The notes beneath the pieces were generated by a model, which ran no database searches, was not told the DNA's origin, and saw only the letters and a program-made list of their open reading frames with translations. From an uncultured Erysipelotrichaceae bacterium (GTDB lineage: Bacteria > Bacillota_I > Bacilli_A > Erysipelotrichales > Erysipelotrichaceae), in NCBI GenBank assembly GCA_934725085.1, contig CAKVAL010000041.1, positions 1 to 13,372 on the forward strand: a stretch of DNA of 13,372 nt. Reading direction: 5' to 3'. A program made the position numbers and the translations under genes. This document shows, piece after piece, positions 1-5,824 of the stretch (the first letter of the stretch is position 1; each line of letters begins with the position of its first letter).

Positions 1-150
1 TTAAAAAGCTATGTTTATGTAAAACGAAAATATAAGTGAGAATAAGAAGAAAGCGAAAATATCAAAAATAATTGAGTTTTTTTTAATCTCCTCATCGTTA
101 GTATTAAGAGGGATTACAAAAAAAGTCTCGTTTGTATTAAAATAAGACAT
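1..150 (-). CDS. Small single-span membrane peptide, unknown function
   Basis: This is a 49-residue open frame with an acidic, polar first half (residues 1-25) and a very hydrophobic second half (about 28-49) that would form one membrane span at the extreme C-terminus, so it is probably tail-anchored or a small membrane peptide. I chose the ATG at 150 because AGAAGG lies ten bases upstream. The longer frame starting with TTG at 195 would begin inside the T-tract of a terminator hairpin and has no ribosome site. The stop codon is the first three bases of the window, so the frame is complete. I recognise no family. It may be a real small protein or a chance frame. Confidence 0.4.
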   Translation of the reverse strand: MSYFNTNETFFVIPLNTNDEEIKKNSIIFDIFAFFLFSLIFSFYINIAF

Positions 151-193
151 GTTAAAGATACCTTCTTTCTGTGAACAAGAAGATTGTATCAAC

Positions 194-231
194 AAAAAGG
201 CGCTTAAGGTTGGATTCCTGGAGCGCTTTTT
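194..231 (-). terminator. Hairpin terminator, probably bidirectional
   Basis: AAAAAGGCGCT (194-204) pairs with AGCGCTTTTT (222-231) with one bulged G, and an inner AGG/CCT extends the stem. There are T-runs on both strands, so it can stop transcription in either direction. It is the second of two hairpins after the flavoprotein gene and lies just upstream of the small membrane peptide gene. Confidence 0.6.
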
Positions 232-253
232 ATGTTTTTGATCCTATTTTAAC

Positions 254-296
254 CAAAAGAAAGGACTGTTAGAAATTAGTCATTTCGTAACAGCCC
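254..296 (-). terminator. Rho-independent terminator of the flavoprotein operon
   Basis: GGACTGTTA (263-271) pairs with TAACAGCCC (288-296) with one mismatch, continued by GAAAT/ATTTC around a five-base loop. On the minus strand the stem is followed by TTTCTTTTG. It starts about ten bases after the flavoprotein stop codon, closing the minus-strand unit that starts at 3098. Confidence 0.75.
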
Positions 297-305
297 CTAC
301 AATCA

Positions 306-905
306 CTATCTAACAAAATTAGTAAATACTCTCTTCTCAGATTTAACATTCGACTCTTTCTTAAGATAAGCAGCCATGTTATAACCCAAGTATCTCATTG
401 TCTGCATACCCTCTAAGTCTTCAACAACTTCTCCAATCTCAGCACCATGGGCAATGTTCCAATAAGTGGAAGATATTACAGGCATTTGATTAATCGTAAA
501 ATACTTTGTAAGTCTATCTAAAGTAGCAGAGCCACCACTTCTTCTACATACACAAACGGCACTTGCTGGTTTATACTTAAAGTCTTTGCCGGAAGAATAG
601 AAAGCTCTATCTAACAAGGCACAAAGAGCACCATTAGGACCAGCATAATAGACAGGAGAACCTACTACATAAGCATCTGCTTCTTTCATCTTACTTACAA
701 GTTCATTTAAATTATCATCTTCAAACACACAATGCTTAAGCTTGAAACATTGTCCACAGCCAATACATCCTCTTACTGGTTTATTGCCAATCCAAAAGAT
801 TTCGGTTTCAATACCTTCGCTATTTAAAACATCAGCGCATTCCTTTAAAGCCAAATAAGTATTTCCTTCTTTATGAGGGCTACCATTTATTAACAATACT
901 TTCAT
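306..905 (-). CDS. Flavodoxin-fold FMN reductase / iron-sulfur flavoprotein-like protein
   Basis: This 199-residue protein belongs to the NADPH-dependent FMN reductase/flavodoxin superfamily. The N-terminus has the FMN-phosphate loop GSPHKEGNT (residues 8-16) after a hydrophobic first strand. The second flavin loop is GSPVYYAGP (82-90), and RRSGG (121-125) fits the usual third loop. Between the first two loops is C47-x2-C50-x2-C53-x5-C59, the compact cysteine pattern of archaeal and clostridial iron-sulfur flavoproteins, which carry a 4Fe-4S cluster beside FMN. It probably moves electrons to an unknown acceptor in the cytoplasm. Start: the ATG at 905 has AAGGGG seven bases upstream. A start 12 codons further up (941) lacks this site and adds non-family sequence. 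It is the last gene of the minus-strand unit, 48 bases after the zinc-ribbon gene. The family is secure; cluster binding is inferred. Confidence 0.85.
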   Translation of the reverse strand: MKVLLINGSPHKEGNTYLALKECADVLNSEGIETEIFWIGNKPVRGCIGCGQCFKLKHCVFEDDNLNELVSKMKEADAYVVGSPVYYAGPNGALCALLDRAFYSSGKDFKYKPASAVCVCRRSGGSATLDRLTKYFTINQMPVISSTYWNIAHGAEIGEVVEDLEGMQTMRYLGYNMAAYLKKESNVKSEKRVFTNFVR

Positions 906-953
906 ATACAAACCCCTTCTATTTAAAGATGCCAACATCAATTGGCACCCTAT

Positions 954-1307
954 TTATTTATTTAATTTCTTACCACACTTTGGACAAAATTCAAAGTCAC
1001 CATCAACCTTCTCGCCACAATATGGACAGAAGTCTTTCTTCTTGCCATATTTCTCATTTAAAGGATCACCTTCTTCATCTTCATCAACGATATCCACAAT
1101 AGAATAACGTTCTTCAGAAGTCGCATTCTTTAGATTATATACACCACTATAGATGCCTAATCCCACAAATATTAGGCCAAACGGAACCATTATACTCGCC
1201 CCCATATTAGCAGCAGCAGCAGTCCAAAACAAGCCAAACAACGCAAACGCAAACGAGAACACTGCTTCCATCTTAGATGGGCCTCTTCCAGGTTTAATAC
1301 TCTTCAT
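954..1307 (-). CDS. Two-span membrane protein with C-terminal zinc ribbon
   Basis: This is a 117-residue protein. A short basic N-terminus is followed by two membrane spans (about 15-33 and 36-57), an acidic linker (65-85, rich in D and E) and a C-terminal zinc ribbon with C94-x2-C97 and C108-x2-C111. The CPYCG...CPKCGKKL form matches the zinc_ribbon_2 type common in small Firmicute membrane proteins. The ribbon most likely faces the cytoplasm, where it could bind a protein or nucleic acid. A strong SD site (AAAGGAGGG, six bases before the ATG) fixes the start. It sits between another small membrane protein and the flavoprotein in the same direction, so co-transcription is likely. Function unknown. 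Confidence 0.8.
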   Translation of the reverse strand: MKSIKPGRGPSKMEAVFSFAFALFGLFWTAAAANMGASIMVPFGLIFVGLGIYSGVYNLKNATSEERYSIVDIVDEDEEGDPLNEKYGKKKDFCPYCGEKVDGDFEFCPKCGKKLNK

Positions 1308-1337
1308 AAGTAACCCTCCTTTTGTTGAATAAATTAT

Positions 1338-1357
1338 ATCTTGTTTGCATTCAAGAT
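1338..1357 (-). other. Intercistronic hairpin
   Basis: ATCTTG (1338-1343) and CAAGAT (1352-1357) can pair around an eight-base loop. The hairpin begins at the stop codon of the small membrane protein gene (1357-1698). On the minus strand it runs into TATAAT and then AT-rich sequence. It could be a weak terminator, a processing site, or part of an internal promoter for the zinc-ribbon gene. Confidence 0.3.
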
Positions 1358-1698
1358 TATAGAGGCTTAATTGTTTTTAAATAATCATCTACACTCTTTT
1401 TATTTGGCTTTGAATCAATTCTTTCCATTTGATCAGCAATATATTCAGTATTTATCGTCATACTTGCGATACAACAAAGAATCAAACTCTCAAAATAAGC
1501 AATAGCTACTTGAAAAATAGATACCGCAACACCCACAAGCACAATACCAAATGTATTGTTTCCTACATCTAATCCTAAATAAACAGCACTTCTTAAAAAA
1601 CTAATAGCTGAAATTACAAGCATTATTCCAATAATAATTCTTATGAAAAACCACACATACGCAATAGTCTCTAACTTGTTACCAGGATTTTTAAACAT
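1357..1698 (-). CDS. Small two-span membrane protein
   Basis: This 113-residue protein starts MFKNPGNKLETIA. It has two hydrophobic spans (about 12-36 and 50-82) with little loop between them and a polar C-terminal tail of about 28 residues. The NPGxKL start followed by two spans recalls a family of small uncharacterised clostridial membrane proteins often found with zinc-ribbon proteins, which agrees with the next gene here. The ATG lies two bases after the stop codon of the DUF2130 gene. Its SD site (AAGGAG, 11 bases upstream) is inside the end of that gene, so translation is probably coupled. No enzymatic motif was seen; function unknown. Confidence 0.75.
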   Translation of the reverse strand: MFKNPGNKLETIAYVWFFIRIIIGIMLVISAISFLRSAVYLGLDVGNNTFGIVLVGVAVSIFQVAIAYFESLILCCIASMTINTEYIADQMERIDSKPNKKSVDDYLKTIKPL

Positions 1699-1700
1699 AG

Positions 1701-3098
1701 CTACTTATTCTCCTTAAACTTCTCAGCCAAACTAGGTGCATTCTTAGTTAACTTCTTAATAGTTAAATCCTGTGCCTTATCATTAGCAAGTCTTAATTGA
1801 CGATCAGAAGACAATAGATTTTCTTTTACCTTCTTTAAATGATCAATAGTCTTATCAATCTCATCAATAGCTGTAGAGAACTTCTTAGAAGCAGTTTCAA
1901 AATTCTTACCAAAGGCTACCTTAAAGTTTTCCATATTCTCTTCAAAATGAGCAATATCCAAATTATTATTCTTTTCAATCAACAATTGTTTCTTATACTC
2001 AGTTGCATTCAAAGCTGCATTTCTTAATAACGTAATAAGAGGAATAAAGAATTGAGGTCTAATAACATACATCTTAGGATATCGATAAGACACATCCACA
2101 ATACCCTCATTATATAGTTCACTATCGCTTTCAAGTAATGATACAAGAACTGCATATTCACATTTCTTGCGATTACGGTCTTTATCTAACTTATCAAAGA
2201 AATCTTCATTCTTATGTTTAGTAGAAGTAGTATCAGCCTCATTCTTCATCTCAAACATAATAGATATTATTTCTACGCCATCTTCATCAAAATCTCTAAA
2301 GACAAAGTCACCCTTAGAACCCTCAACAACCTCATTATCCTTCTCAAAATAAGCATTTCTAAACATGCCCATTCTATTCTTATTAAATTCATTAGCGCAA
2401 TGTTGTTCTAAGCTTTCACCAATCATCTTAGTAGACATCTTAGTCTTAAAATCCTTATAGTAATCCACTAATTCTTGTTTAGCACTTAGTTGTTGTTCAT
2501 AAGAATCCTTCATAGAATCAAACTTATTAGCCATCTCACTCTTATAGATTTCTAATTCATTCTTAGCCTTATTAATCTCTAGATCCTTAGTTTCCTTTAA
2601 TTCGCTTATTGCCTTATTAACAGCTAATTCCTTCTCAGTATCACCATTCTTAACTTGTTGATTCAAAACTTCAATCTTACTCTTTAAATCTAAAACAGTT
2701 GCATTAGCCTTAGACTTAAGCTCACTAATCTCAATATCCTTACTAGCAGTAATCTTATTAATTTCGCTTTGTTTAGTAGCATTCAATGTATTGATTTCTT
2801 CCTTTAAAGAACTAGTCTTAAGATTAAGCTCATTCTCATGTTCCTTCTCAACTAGCTTTAGTTGATTCTTCAAACTTTCAATCTCAGCCTTTTGTTCATC
2901 AAGTTTAACAGTAGCCTTACTTACTAAATCCTTTTTAACTAATTCTTTTTGTAGCTCAAGCTTCTCATTATATTCAGCTTCTCTTTTCTTCAACTCATCA
3001 TAAAACTCATGATCCCTTACTTGTTTCACAATAGAGTTATAGTTTGTTTCATCAATCGTAAATAATTGACCACAATGAGGACATTTAATTTCTTTCAT
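1701..3098 (-). CDS. DUF2130 family protein: zinc knuckle, coiled coil, nuclease-like core
   Basis: This 465-residue protein opens with CPHCG (6-10), a single Cx2C knuckle. A long charged coiled coil follows (about 35-215), then the conserved DUF2130 core (about 222-365) and a second helical stretch (375-435). I recognise the family from the start MKEIKCPHCG and the GMFRNAYFEKD...KGDFVFR...FEMKNE core. That core has the spacing of a PD-(D/E)XK nuclease site: D264 in KGDF, then E283-M-K285 on a hydrophobic strand. The overall plan (coiled coil plus nuclease-like domain) resembles RmuC. Nuclease activity is my inference; the family is uncharacterised as far as I know. AGAGGTG lies five bases before the ATG. 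It heads a four-gene minus-strand unit with two small membrane proteins and a flavoprotein. Confidence 0.85.
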   Translation of the reverse strand: MKEIKCPHCGQLFTIDETNYNSIVKQVRDHEFYDELKKREAEYNEKLELQKELVKKDLVSKATVKLDEQKAEIESLKNQLKLVEKEHENELNLKTSSLKEEINTLNATKQSEINKITASKDIEISELKSKANATVLDLKSKIEVLNQQVKNGDTEKELAVNKAISELKETKDLEINKAKNELEIYKSEMANKFDSMKDSYEQQLSAKQELVDYYKDFKTKMSTKMIGESLEQHCANEFNKNRMGMFRNAYFEKDNEVVEGSKGDFVFRDFDEDGVEIISIMFEMKNEADTTSTKHKNEDFFDKLDKDRNRKKCEYAVLVSLLESDSELYNEGIVDVSYRYPKMYVIRPQFFIPLITLLRNAALNATEYKKQLLIEKNNNLDIAHFEENMENFKVAFGKNFETASKKFSTAIDEIDKTIDHLKKVKENLLSSDRQLRLANDKAQDLTIKKLTKNAPSLAEKFKENK

Positions 3099-3202
3099 AC
3101 AACACCTCTTTCTTTACAGTTTTATTCTACCGTAAAAGCCTGTGTAAAAATTGCACCACCATTTAAATATTTTTCACAAACAAAATATGATATATATTAG
3201 AC

Positions 3203-3397
3203 ATGAACAACAAAGAACCTTATACAGTAGATGGATCTCTTGCTGAAACACAAGCGATCATGTCATTATCCGGTATGGAATTATCAGTAGAATGGCTTTC
3301 TAGACTAAAGGAATATGCCCTAGGCAATATATCTGAAGATGAACTTCGTAAAGAAGTAATAGATAGTATTTCTAATTCAGATATTAAGAAAGATTAA
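3203..3397 (+). CDS. VbhA-like antitoxin of a Fic toxin
   Basis: This 64-residue, mostly helical protein has the layout of the antitoxin VbhA family: an N-terminal helix around QAIMSLSGMELS (18-28), a second helix (29-40), then G-N-I-S-x-D-E-L (41-48) and a final helix. In VbhA the first helix carries [ST]xxxE[GN], which blocks the Fic active site. Here the glutamate is not at the expected place (LSG instead of xEG), so the inhibitory motif looks degenerate. The start of a Fic toxin follows four bases later, which strongly supports the assignment. There is no SD site. AT-rich -10-like sequence (TATATT, 3193-3198) ends four bases before the ATG, so a leaderless mRNA is possible. The toxin is broken, so this is probably an orphan antitoxin in decay. 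Confidence 0.65.
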   Translation: MNNKEPYTVDGSLAETQAIMSLSGMELSVEWLSRLKEYALGNISEDELRKEVIDSISNSDIKKD

Positions 3398-3401
3398 TAA
3401 T

Positions 3402-3470
3402 ATGGCTGATTTAATTTATTGTTATGAAAATACAAACATACTTAAAAATAAGTTAAACTTCAATATTTAG
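3402..3470 (+). pseudogene. Remnant of a Fic toxin, N-terminal 22 codons only
   Basis: This frame starts four bases after the antitoxin stop and reads MADLIYCYENTNILKNKLNF before ending at TAG. YCYxNTxxLKNKL is the typical N-terminus of Firmicute Fic proteins (YCYPGTDVLKNKLNIRDEK-like). Removing one T just before the stop restores reading of NIRDK, again as in Fic, so a single-base frameshift probably started the decay. The remaining protein, including the HPFxxGNGR catalytic motif, is absent: the sequence runs straight into a terminator hairpin. No AMP-transferase can be made from this locus. A real 22-residue peptide is a less likely alternative. Confidence 0.65.
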
Positions 3471-3474
3471 AGAT

Positions 3475-3502
3475 AAATTCCAGGTAACTGGAATTTTCTT
3501 TT
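3475..3502 (+). terminator. Terminator after the antitoxin/fic remnant
   Basis: AATTCCAG (3476-3483) and CTGGAATT (3488-3495) pair perfectly around a GTAA loop, followed by TTCTTTT. It begins five bases after the remnant's stop codon. A second AT-rich palindrome, ATCATCA/TGATGAT (3503-3520), follows directly and also runs into a T-rich tract. Confidence 0.8.
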
Positions 3503-3566
3503 ATCATCAATTATGATGATTTATTATTTCTTCTTTTCCCTTACTATAAAGTAAAGGAGGACGCCC

Positions 3567-4346
3567 TTGAAAAAGAAAATGATAATTATTATATTTATAG
3601 TTCTTTTAATTACAGGTGCAATTTTTATGTTCAAGCCTAAGAAAAAGATTGATTCAAAATTAATATTTACTTCAACTATTTCATCAGGTTCTATGAATGG
3701 AGGAAGAAGCGAAACTTCTATTGAAAGAATAGATGATAATAAAGCCTTATATTCAATTTATGAACAACCATCACATAGTTCTCCTGTAGATATAAAGGAA
3801 TATTATATCGATGCCACTACTTTAGATAAGATAAAAGCAATATTCGATAAATATGACTTACAAGAATATCCTAAACTTAAGAGGTCAGAAATATTTGCCC
3901 ATGACGCAGCTACTACTTCTTATGAATATAAATTTGAAAATGGTGATAATATCTATTTCAGTTCTGATTTAGATTTACCAAGAAAGTTTCAAGATGCGAA
4001 AACTGAAATAAAAGACATCTTAAACAAGGCTAGAGAAAATGGCGAAAAACTTCCTAATATTGTTTCTCAAAATCCTAATAATGATGAAATTACTTTAAGT
4101 ATCAATTATTACTATCAAAATACCATAAGTTATTTAATAGAAAACTATTCAGATCATGAAATAGAAGTAGATGGGATTATTAGATTATATAAGGGAGATT
4201 ATTTAATTTATGAAGAAGAATCTTATTCTTATAATCTTAATAAAAACCTTGATCATCTAGATTACATTAAGCTTAAAAATAGATTAGATGTGGGAGATTA
4301 TCTATTAGAGCTTGGTGATATTAAATGTTCTTTCACTATTAATTAG
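3567..4346 (+). CDS. Membrane-anchored extracytoplasmic protein, unknown function
   Basis: This 259-residue protein starts with TTG: AAAGGAGG (3553-3560) lies six bases before it, whereas the first ATG is 18 bases away. A KKK start and a strong hydrophobic span (about 5-22) with no lipobox cysteine, followed by KPKKK, suggest an uncleaved N-terminal anchor with the rest outside the cell. The middle part (30-160) is mixed and not recognised. The C-terminal part (about 170-259) is strand-rich and ends with DVGDYLLELGD-like sequence. This recalls the Ig-like 'immunoglobulin-like domain' found in many Firmicute surface proteins (N-T-D..Y, then L-x-P/V-G-x-Y). That link is weak and inferred. It is a single-gene unit closed by a strong terminator, between the fic remnant and the RNA/DUF3644 pair. 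Confidence 0.75.
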   Translation: MKKKMIIIIFIVLLITGAIFMFKPKKKIDSKLIFTSTISSGSMNGGRSETSIERIDDNKALYSIYEQPSHSSPVDIKEYYIDATTLDKIKAIFDKYDLQEYPKLKRSEIFAHDAATTSYEYKFENGDNIYFSSDLDLPRKFQDAKTEIKDILNKARENGEKLPNIVSQNPNNDEITLSINYYYQNTISYLIENYSDHEIEVDGIIRLYKGDYLIYEEESYSYNLNKNLDHLDYIKLKNRLDVGDYLLELGDIKCSFTIN

Positions 4347-4364
4347 CGAACTGCTCCCCCTTTG

Positions 4365-4400
4365 GAAGAATGCTTAGCCCCACAAGCATTCTTCTTTTTT
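4365..4400 (+). terminator. Strong rho-independent terminator
   Basis: GAAGAATGCTT (4365-4375) and AAGCATTCTTC (4384-4394) form a perfect 11-bp stem with an eight-base loop, followed by six T. It closes the anchored-protein gene 18 bases after its stop codon and insulates the small RNA promoter that follows. Confidence 0.9.
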
Positions 4401-4440
4401 ACAAAAATGTTAAGTAATATTAAGCAATTACAGTATAAAT

Positions 4441-4469
4441 TTGACTAAAAAACTATTAAAAAGTAAAAT
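4441..4469 (+). promoter_or_regulatory. Sigma-A type promoter of the small RNA
   Basis: TTGACT (4441-4446) and TAAAAT (4464-4469) are separated by exactly 17 bases, each matching the consensus at five of six positions. The predicted start is near A4476, immediately before the first strand of the closing stem of the RNA. No open frame follows. Confidence 0.75.
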
Positions 4470-4475
4470 ATAAGT

Positions 4476-4575
4476 ACAAACTTGCTTGTGAAGGATTAAA
4501 GCTGGGTCCTCGAATGAGGGTAGATATACATTTGTATATTTAGAATTCCTTTGCTCCTGGGGCAAGTTTTTTTAT
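4476..4575 (+). ncRNA. Structured small RNA next to the DUF3644-HEPN gene (new candidate)
   Basis: About 95-100 nt bounded by a clear promoter and a terminator. AAACTTGC (4478-4485) pairs with GCAAGTTT (4562-4569) as closing stem P1, followed by T7ATTTTT, so P1 with its T-run also acts as terminator. Inside are AAGGA/TCCTT (4491-4495 with 4547-4551), a CCTC-GAAT-GAGG hairpin (4508-4519) and an ATATAC-ATTT-GTATAT hairpin (4524-4539). The result is a branched fold with an unpaired purine-rich segment. The minus strand lacks a good T-run after P1 (AAGTTTGTAC), so the RNA reads on the plus strand. Its 3' end overlaps the stop codon of the DUF3644 gene tail-to-tail. It matches no RNA class I can recall and is not a tRNA. 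It may be an RNA antitoxin or guide-like partner of the HEPN protein. Confidence 0.65.
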
Positions 4576-5531
4576 TTTTGTTCCTTCAATTCTTGTTTTA
4601 TTCTTTCTAGTATCAAAGGGTCTTCTAAAAATAAGTTAGTTATAAAATCTATGAGTTGTTGAGTGCAACTCCAACTTTTTGTTAATTCGTGATAATAGTA
4701 ATATTTTTCATTGTTTTTTAAATCAAATTTCTTACAAATTAAGCCCAAATTATATTGGTTGAATATAATTTCTACTCCTTTTCTTTTTAAATTATCAATT
4801 ACTAATTCTATTACTCTTTTTTGATTGTATCGGTGTGTTAAATTTGTGTCTTTTAACTCTTTAACAATTTTAATTGGTTCCTCTCCGTCTTTTGCGATTC
4901 TAAATGTTGTTTTGGCTTCATTAATATCTTTAACGATTTTAATGTTTAAATCAATCTTTATTGCTAATCTATCATTTGAATTGCTATTAATTAATTCTTG
5001 TGTTTCATTTTTGATTTTTATATATCTATTTAAAATATTATCTCCATATTTACTTAGTATTTCTTCATCACTGATTTGTTGATTATTTACAACCAAAGTC
5101 ATGAAGGAACTGTTTATCTTTTCTGTAATATCTCTTTCAAAAAAATCAAATAACTTTTGGGAGTAATTTAAAACATTTGATTGCATAAAAGGCAGATATA
5201 TAGAATCCAATTCTTTAATAACATAATGAGTTGCTGTATTTCTCAACCCTACTATTATTTCAAGATTTTTTCTTACTGGATCTTTATCGTTTGTAAAAAC
5301 ACTATTTATACAGTTTGAAAGAGCAAGAGTTCTATTCGGCTTATCATTAAAATATATACTCTTACCATCCCTTAAAAGTTTAGCTTTTAATAATAATTCC
5401 CAAGCATTACATATAAAGAAAGCAAAACCTTCAAGTCTATATTTTATAGTAGGTTTGTTGTATATTTCTATAGCCATCAAAAAAGCCTCTTCGCTCTTAT
5501 CAAGCATATTATTAATCAAATTAATATCCAT
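4572..5531 (-). CDS. DUF3644 family HEPN-domain protein, probable RNase of a defence/toxin module
   Basis: This 319-residue protein begins like DUF3644 proteins: LDKSEEAFLMAIEIYNKPTI (10-29), then YRxEGFxFFxCNAWELLLKA (31-50). Helical residues 1-135 include R97-N-T-A-T-H102, an RX4H motif of the kind HEPN ribonucleases use for catalysis (I recall DUF3644 being placed in the HEPN group). The middle (150-230) is charged. The C-terminal 90 residues (about 235-300) include a YYYYHELTKSWSCTQQLIDF stretch and look like a separate nucleic-acid- or protein-binding domain. The ATG has GAGGAG eight bases upstream. The gene is alone on its strand, with the small RNA at its 3' end and a possible IS end upstream, which points to horizontal acquisition. 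RNA cleavage in an abortive-infection or toxin setting is inferred from the motif. Confidence 0.85.
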   Translation of the reverse strand: MDINLINNMLDKSEEAFLMAIEIYNKPTIKYRLEGFAFFICNAWELLLKAKLLRDGKSIYFNDKPNRTLALSNCINSVFTNDKDPVRKNLEIIVGLRNTATHYVIKELDSIYLPFMQSNVLNYSQKLFDFFERDITEKINSSFMTLVVNNQQISDEEILSKYGDNILNRYIKIKNETQELINSNSNDRLAIKIDLNIKIVKDINEAKTTFRIAKDGEEPIKIVKELKDTNLTHRYNQKRVIELVIDNLKRKGVEIIFNQYNLGLICKKFDLKNNEKYYYYHELTKSWSCTQQLIDFITNLFLEDPLILERIKQELKEQK

Positions 5532-5570
5532 TATTTATTCTCCTCAAACCAATACTACCACAATTTATCA

Positions 5571-5805
5571 CTACTTATTTTTTTGGCTATATCTATTATT
5601 TCCTAAATGAAAAACTATTTCATCATTAATTTTCATGCCTGTCGTGATTTTTGTACACACTCAATCATTAAAGCTCTTGATCAATTATATTTATTTTCCT
5701 TCCTATATCTCCGTTATATTGATTATACGCAGGTATGCAAGTATCTCAATCTTTGATTATACGCACCTTTAGAATACACTCAAACTATGATTATACGCAC
5801 TCAAA
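5571..5805 (-). mobile_element. Possible left end of an IS21-like element with truncated transposase start
   Basis: Between the DUF3644 and EamA genes there are about 290 bases with no intact gene. Read on the minus strand, the region opens with TGAGTGCGTATAATCA (about 5803-5788), contains three copies of TGCGTATAATCA and then a short frame (GTG at 5660 or ATG at 5636, stop at 5571) ending in NDEIVFHLGNNRYSQKNK. Multiple terminal repeats ahead of a transposase start with a (Y/G)-S-Q helix are what IS21-type elements show. The frame ends where the first helix-turn-helix helix would begin. The match is by layout only; no transposase motif is complete, so this could be another kind of regulatory region. 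Confidence 0.3.
5720..5799. repeat. Three copies of a 12-bp motif at exact 34-bp spacing
   Basis: TGATTATACGCA occurs at 5720-5731, 5754-5765 and 5788-5799, each start 34 bases after the last. The 22-base spacers are mostly different but share a CTCAA(T/A)CT-like part before the next copy. Spacing close to three helical turns puts all copies on nearly the same DNA face. They could be IS terminal repeats or binding sites of a regulator acting on the EamA gene, whose start is 26 bases after the last copy. Confidence 0.8.
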
Positions 5806-5824
5806 TAAGTACTACAATTAAGTT

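Noticed and set aside
906..941. Longer start for the flavoprotein at 941
   Set aside because: The upstream codons have no ribosome site and contain the SD sequence of the ATG at 905.
1839..2411. Plus-strand open frames inside the DUF2130 gene
   Set aside because: They are antisense to a clearly coding, family-matching gene and have no ribosome sites.
4485..4562. P1 stem of the RNA as merely the DUF3644 terminator on the minus strand
   Set aside because: On the minus strand the stem is followed by AAGTTTGTAC rather than a T-run, and a promoter faces the other way; partial dual use cannot be excluded.
4476..4575. tRNA or type III (ToxI-like) RNA antitoxin
   Set aside because: There is no TTCGA T-loop arm, anticodon arm or CCA end, and no tandem repeat of a short RNA unit as in ToxI.
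5720..5799. CRISPR array reading of the 34-bp repeats
   Set aside because: Only 12 bases are conserved, with three copies and 22-base spacers; no cas gene is present.
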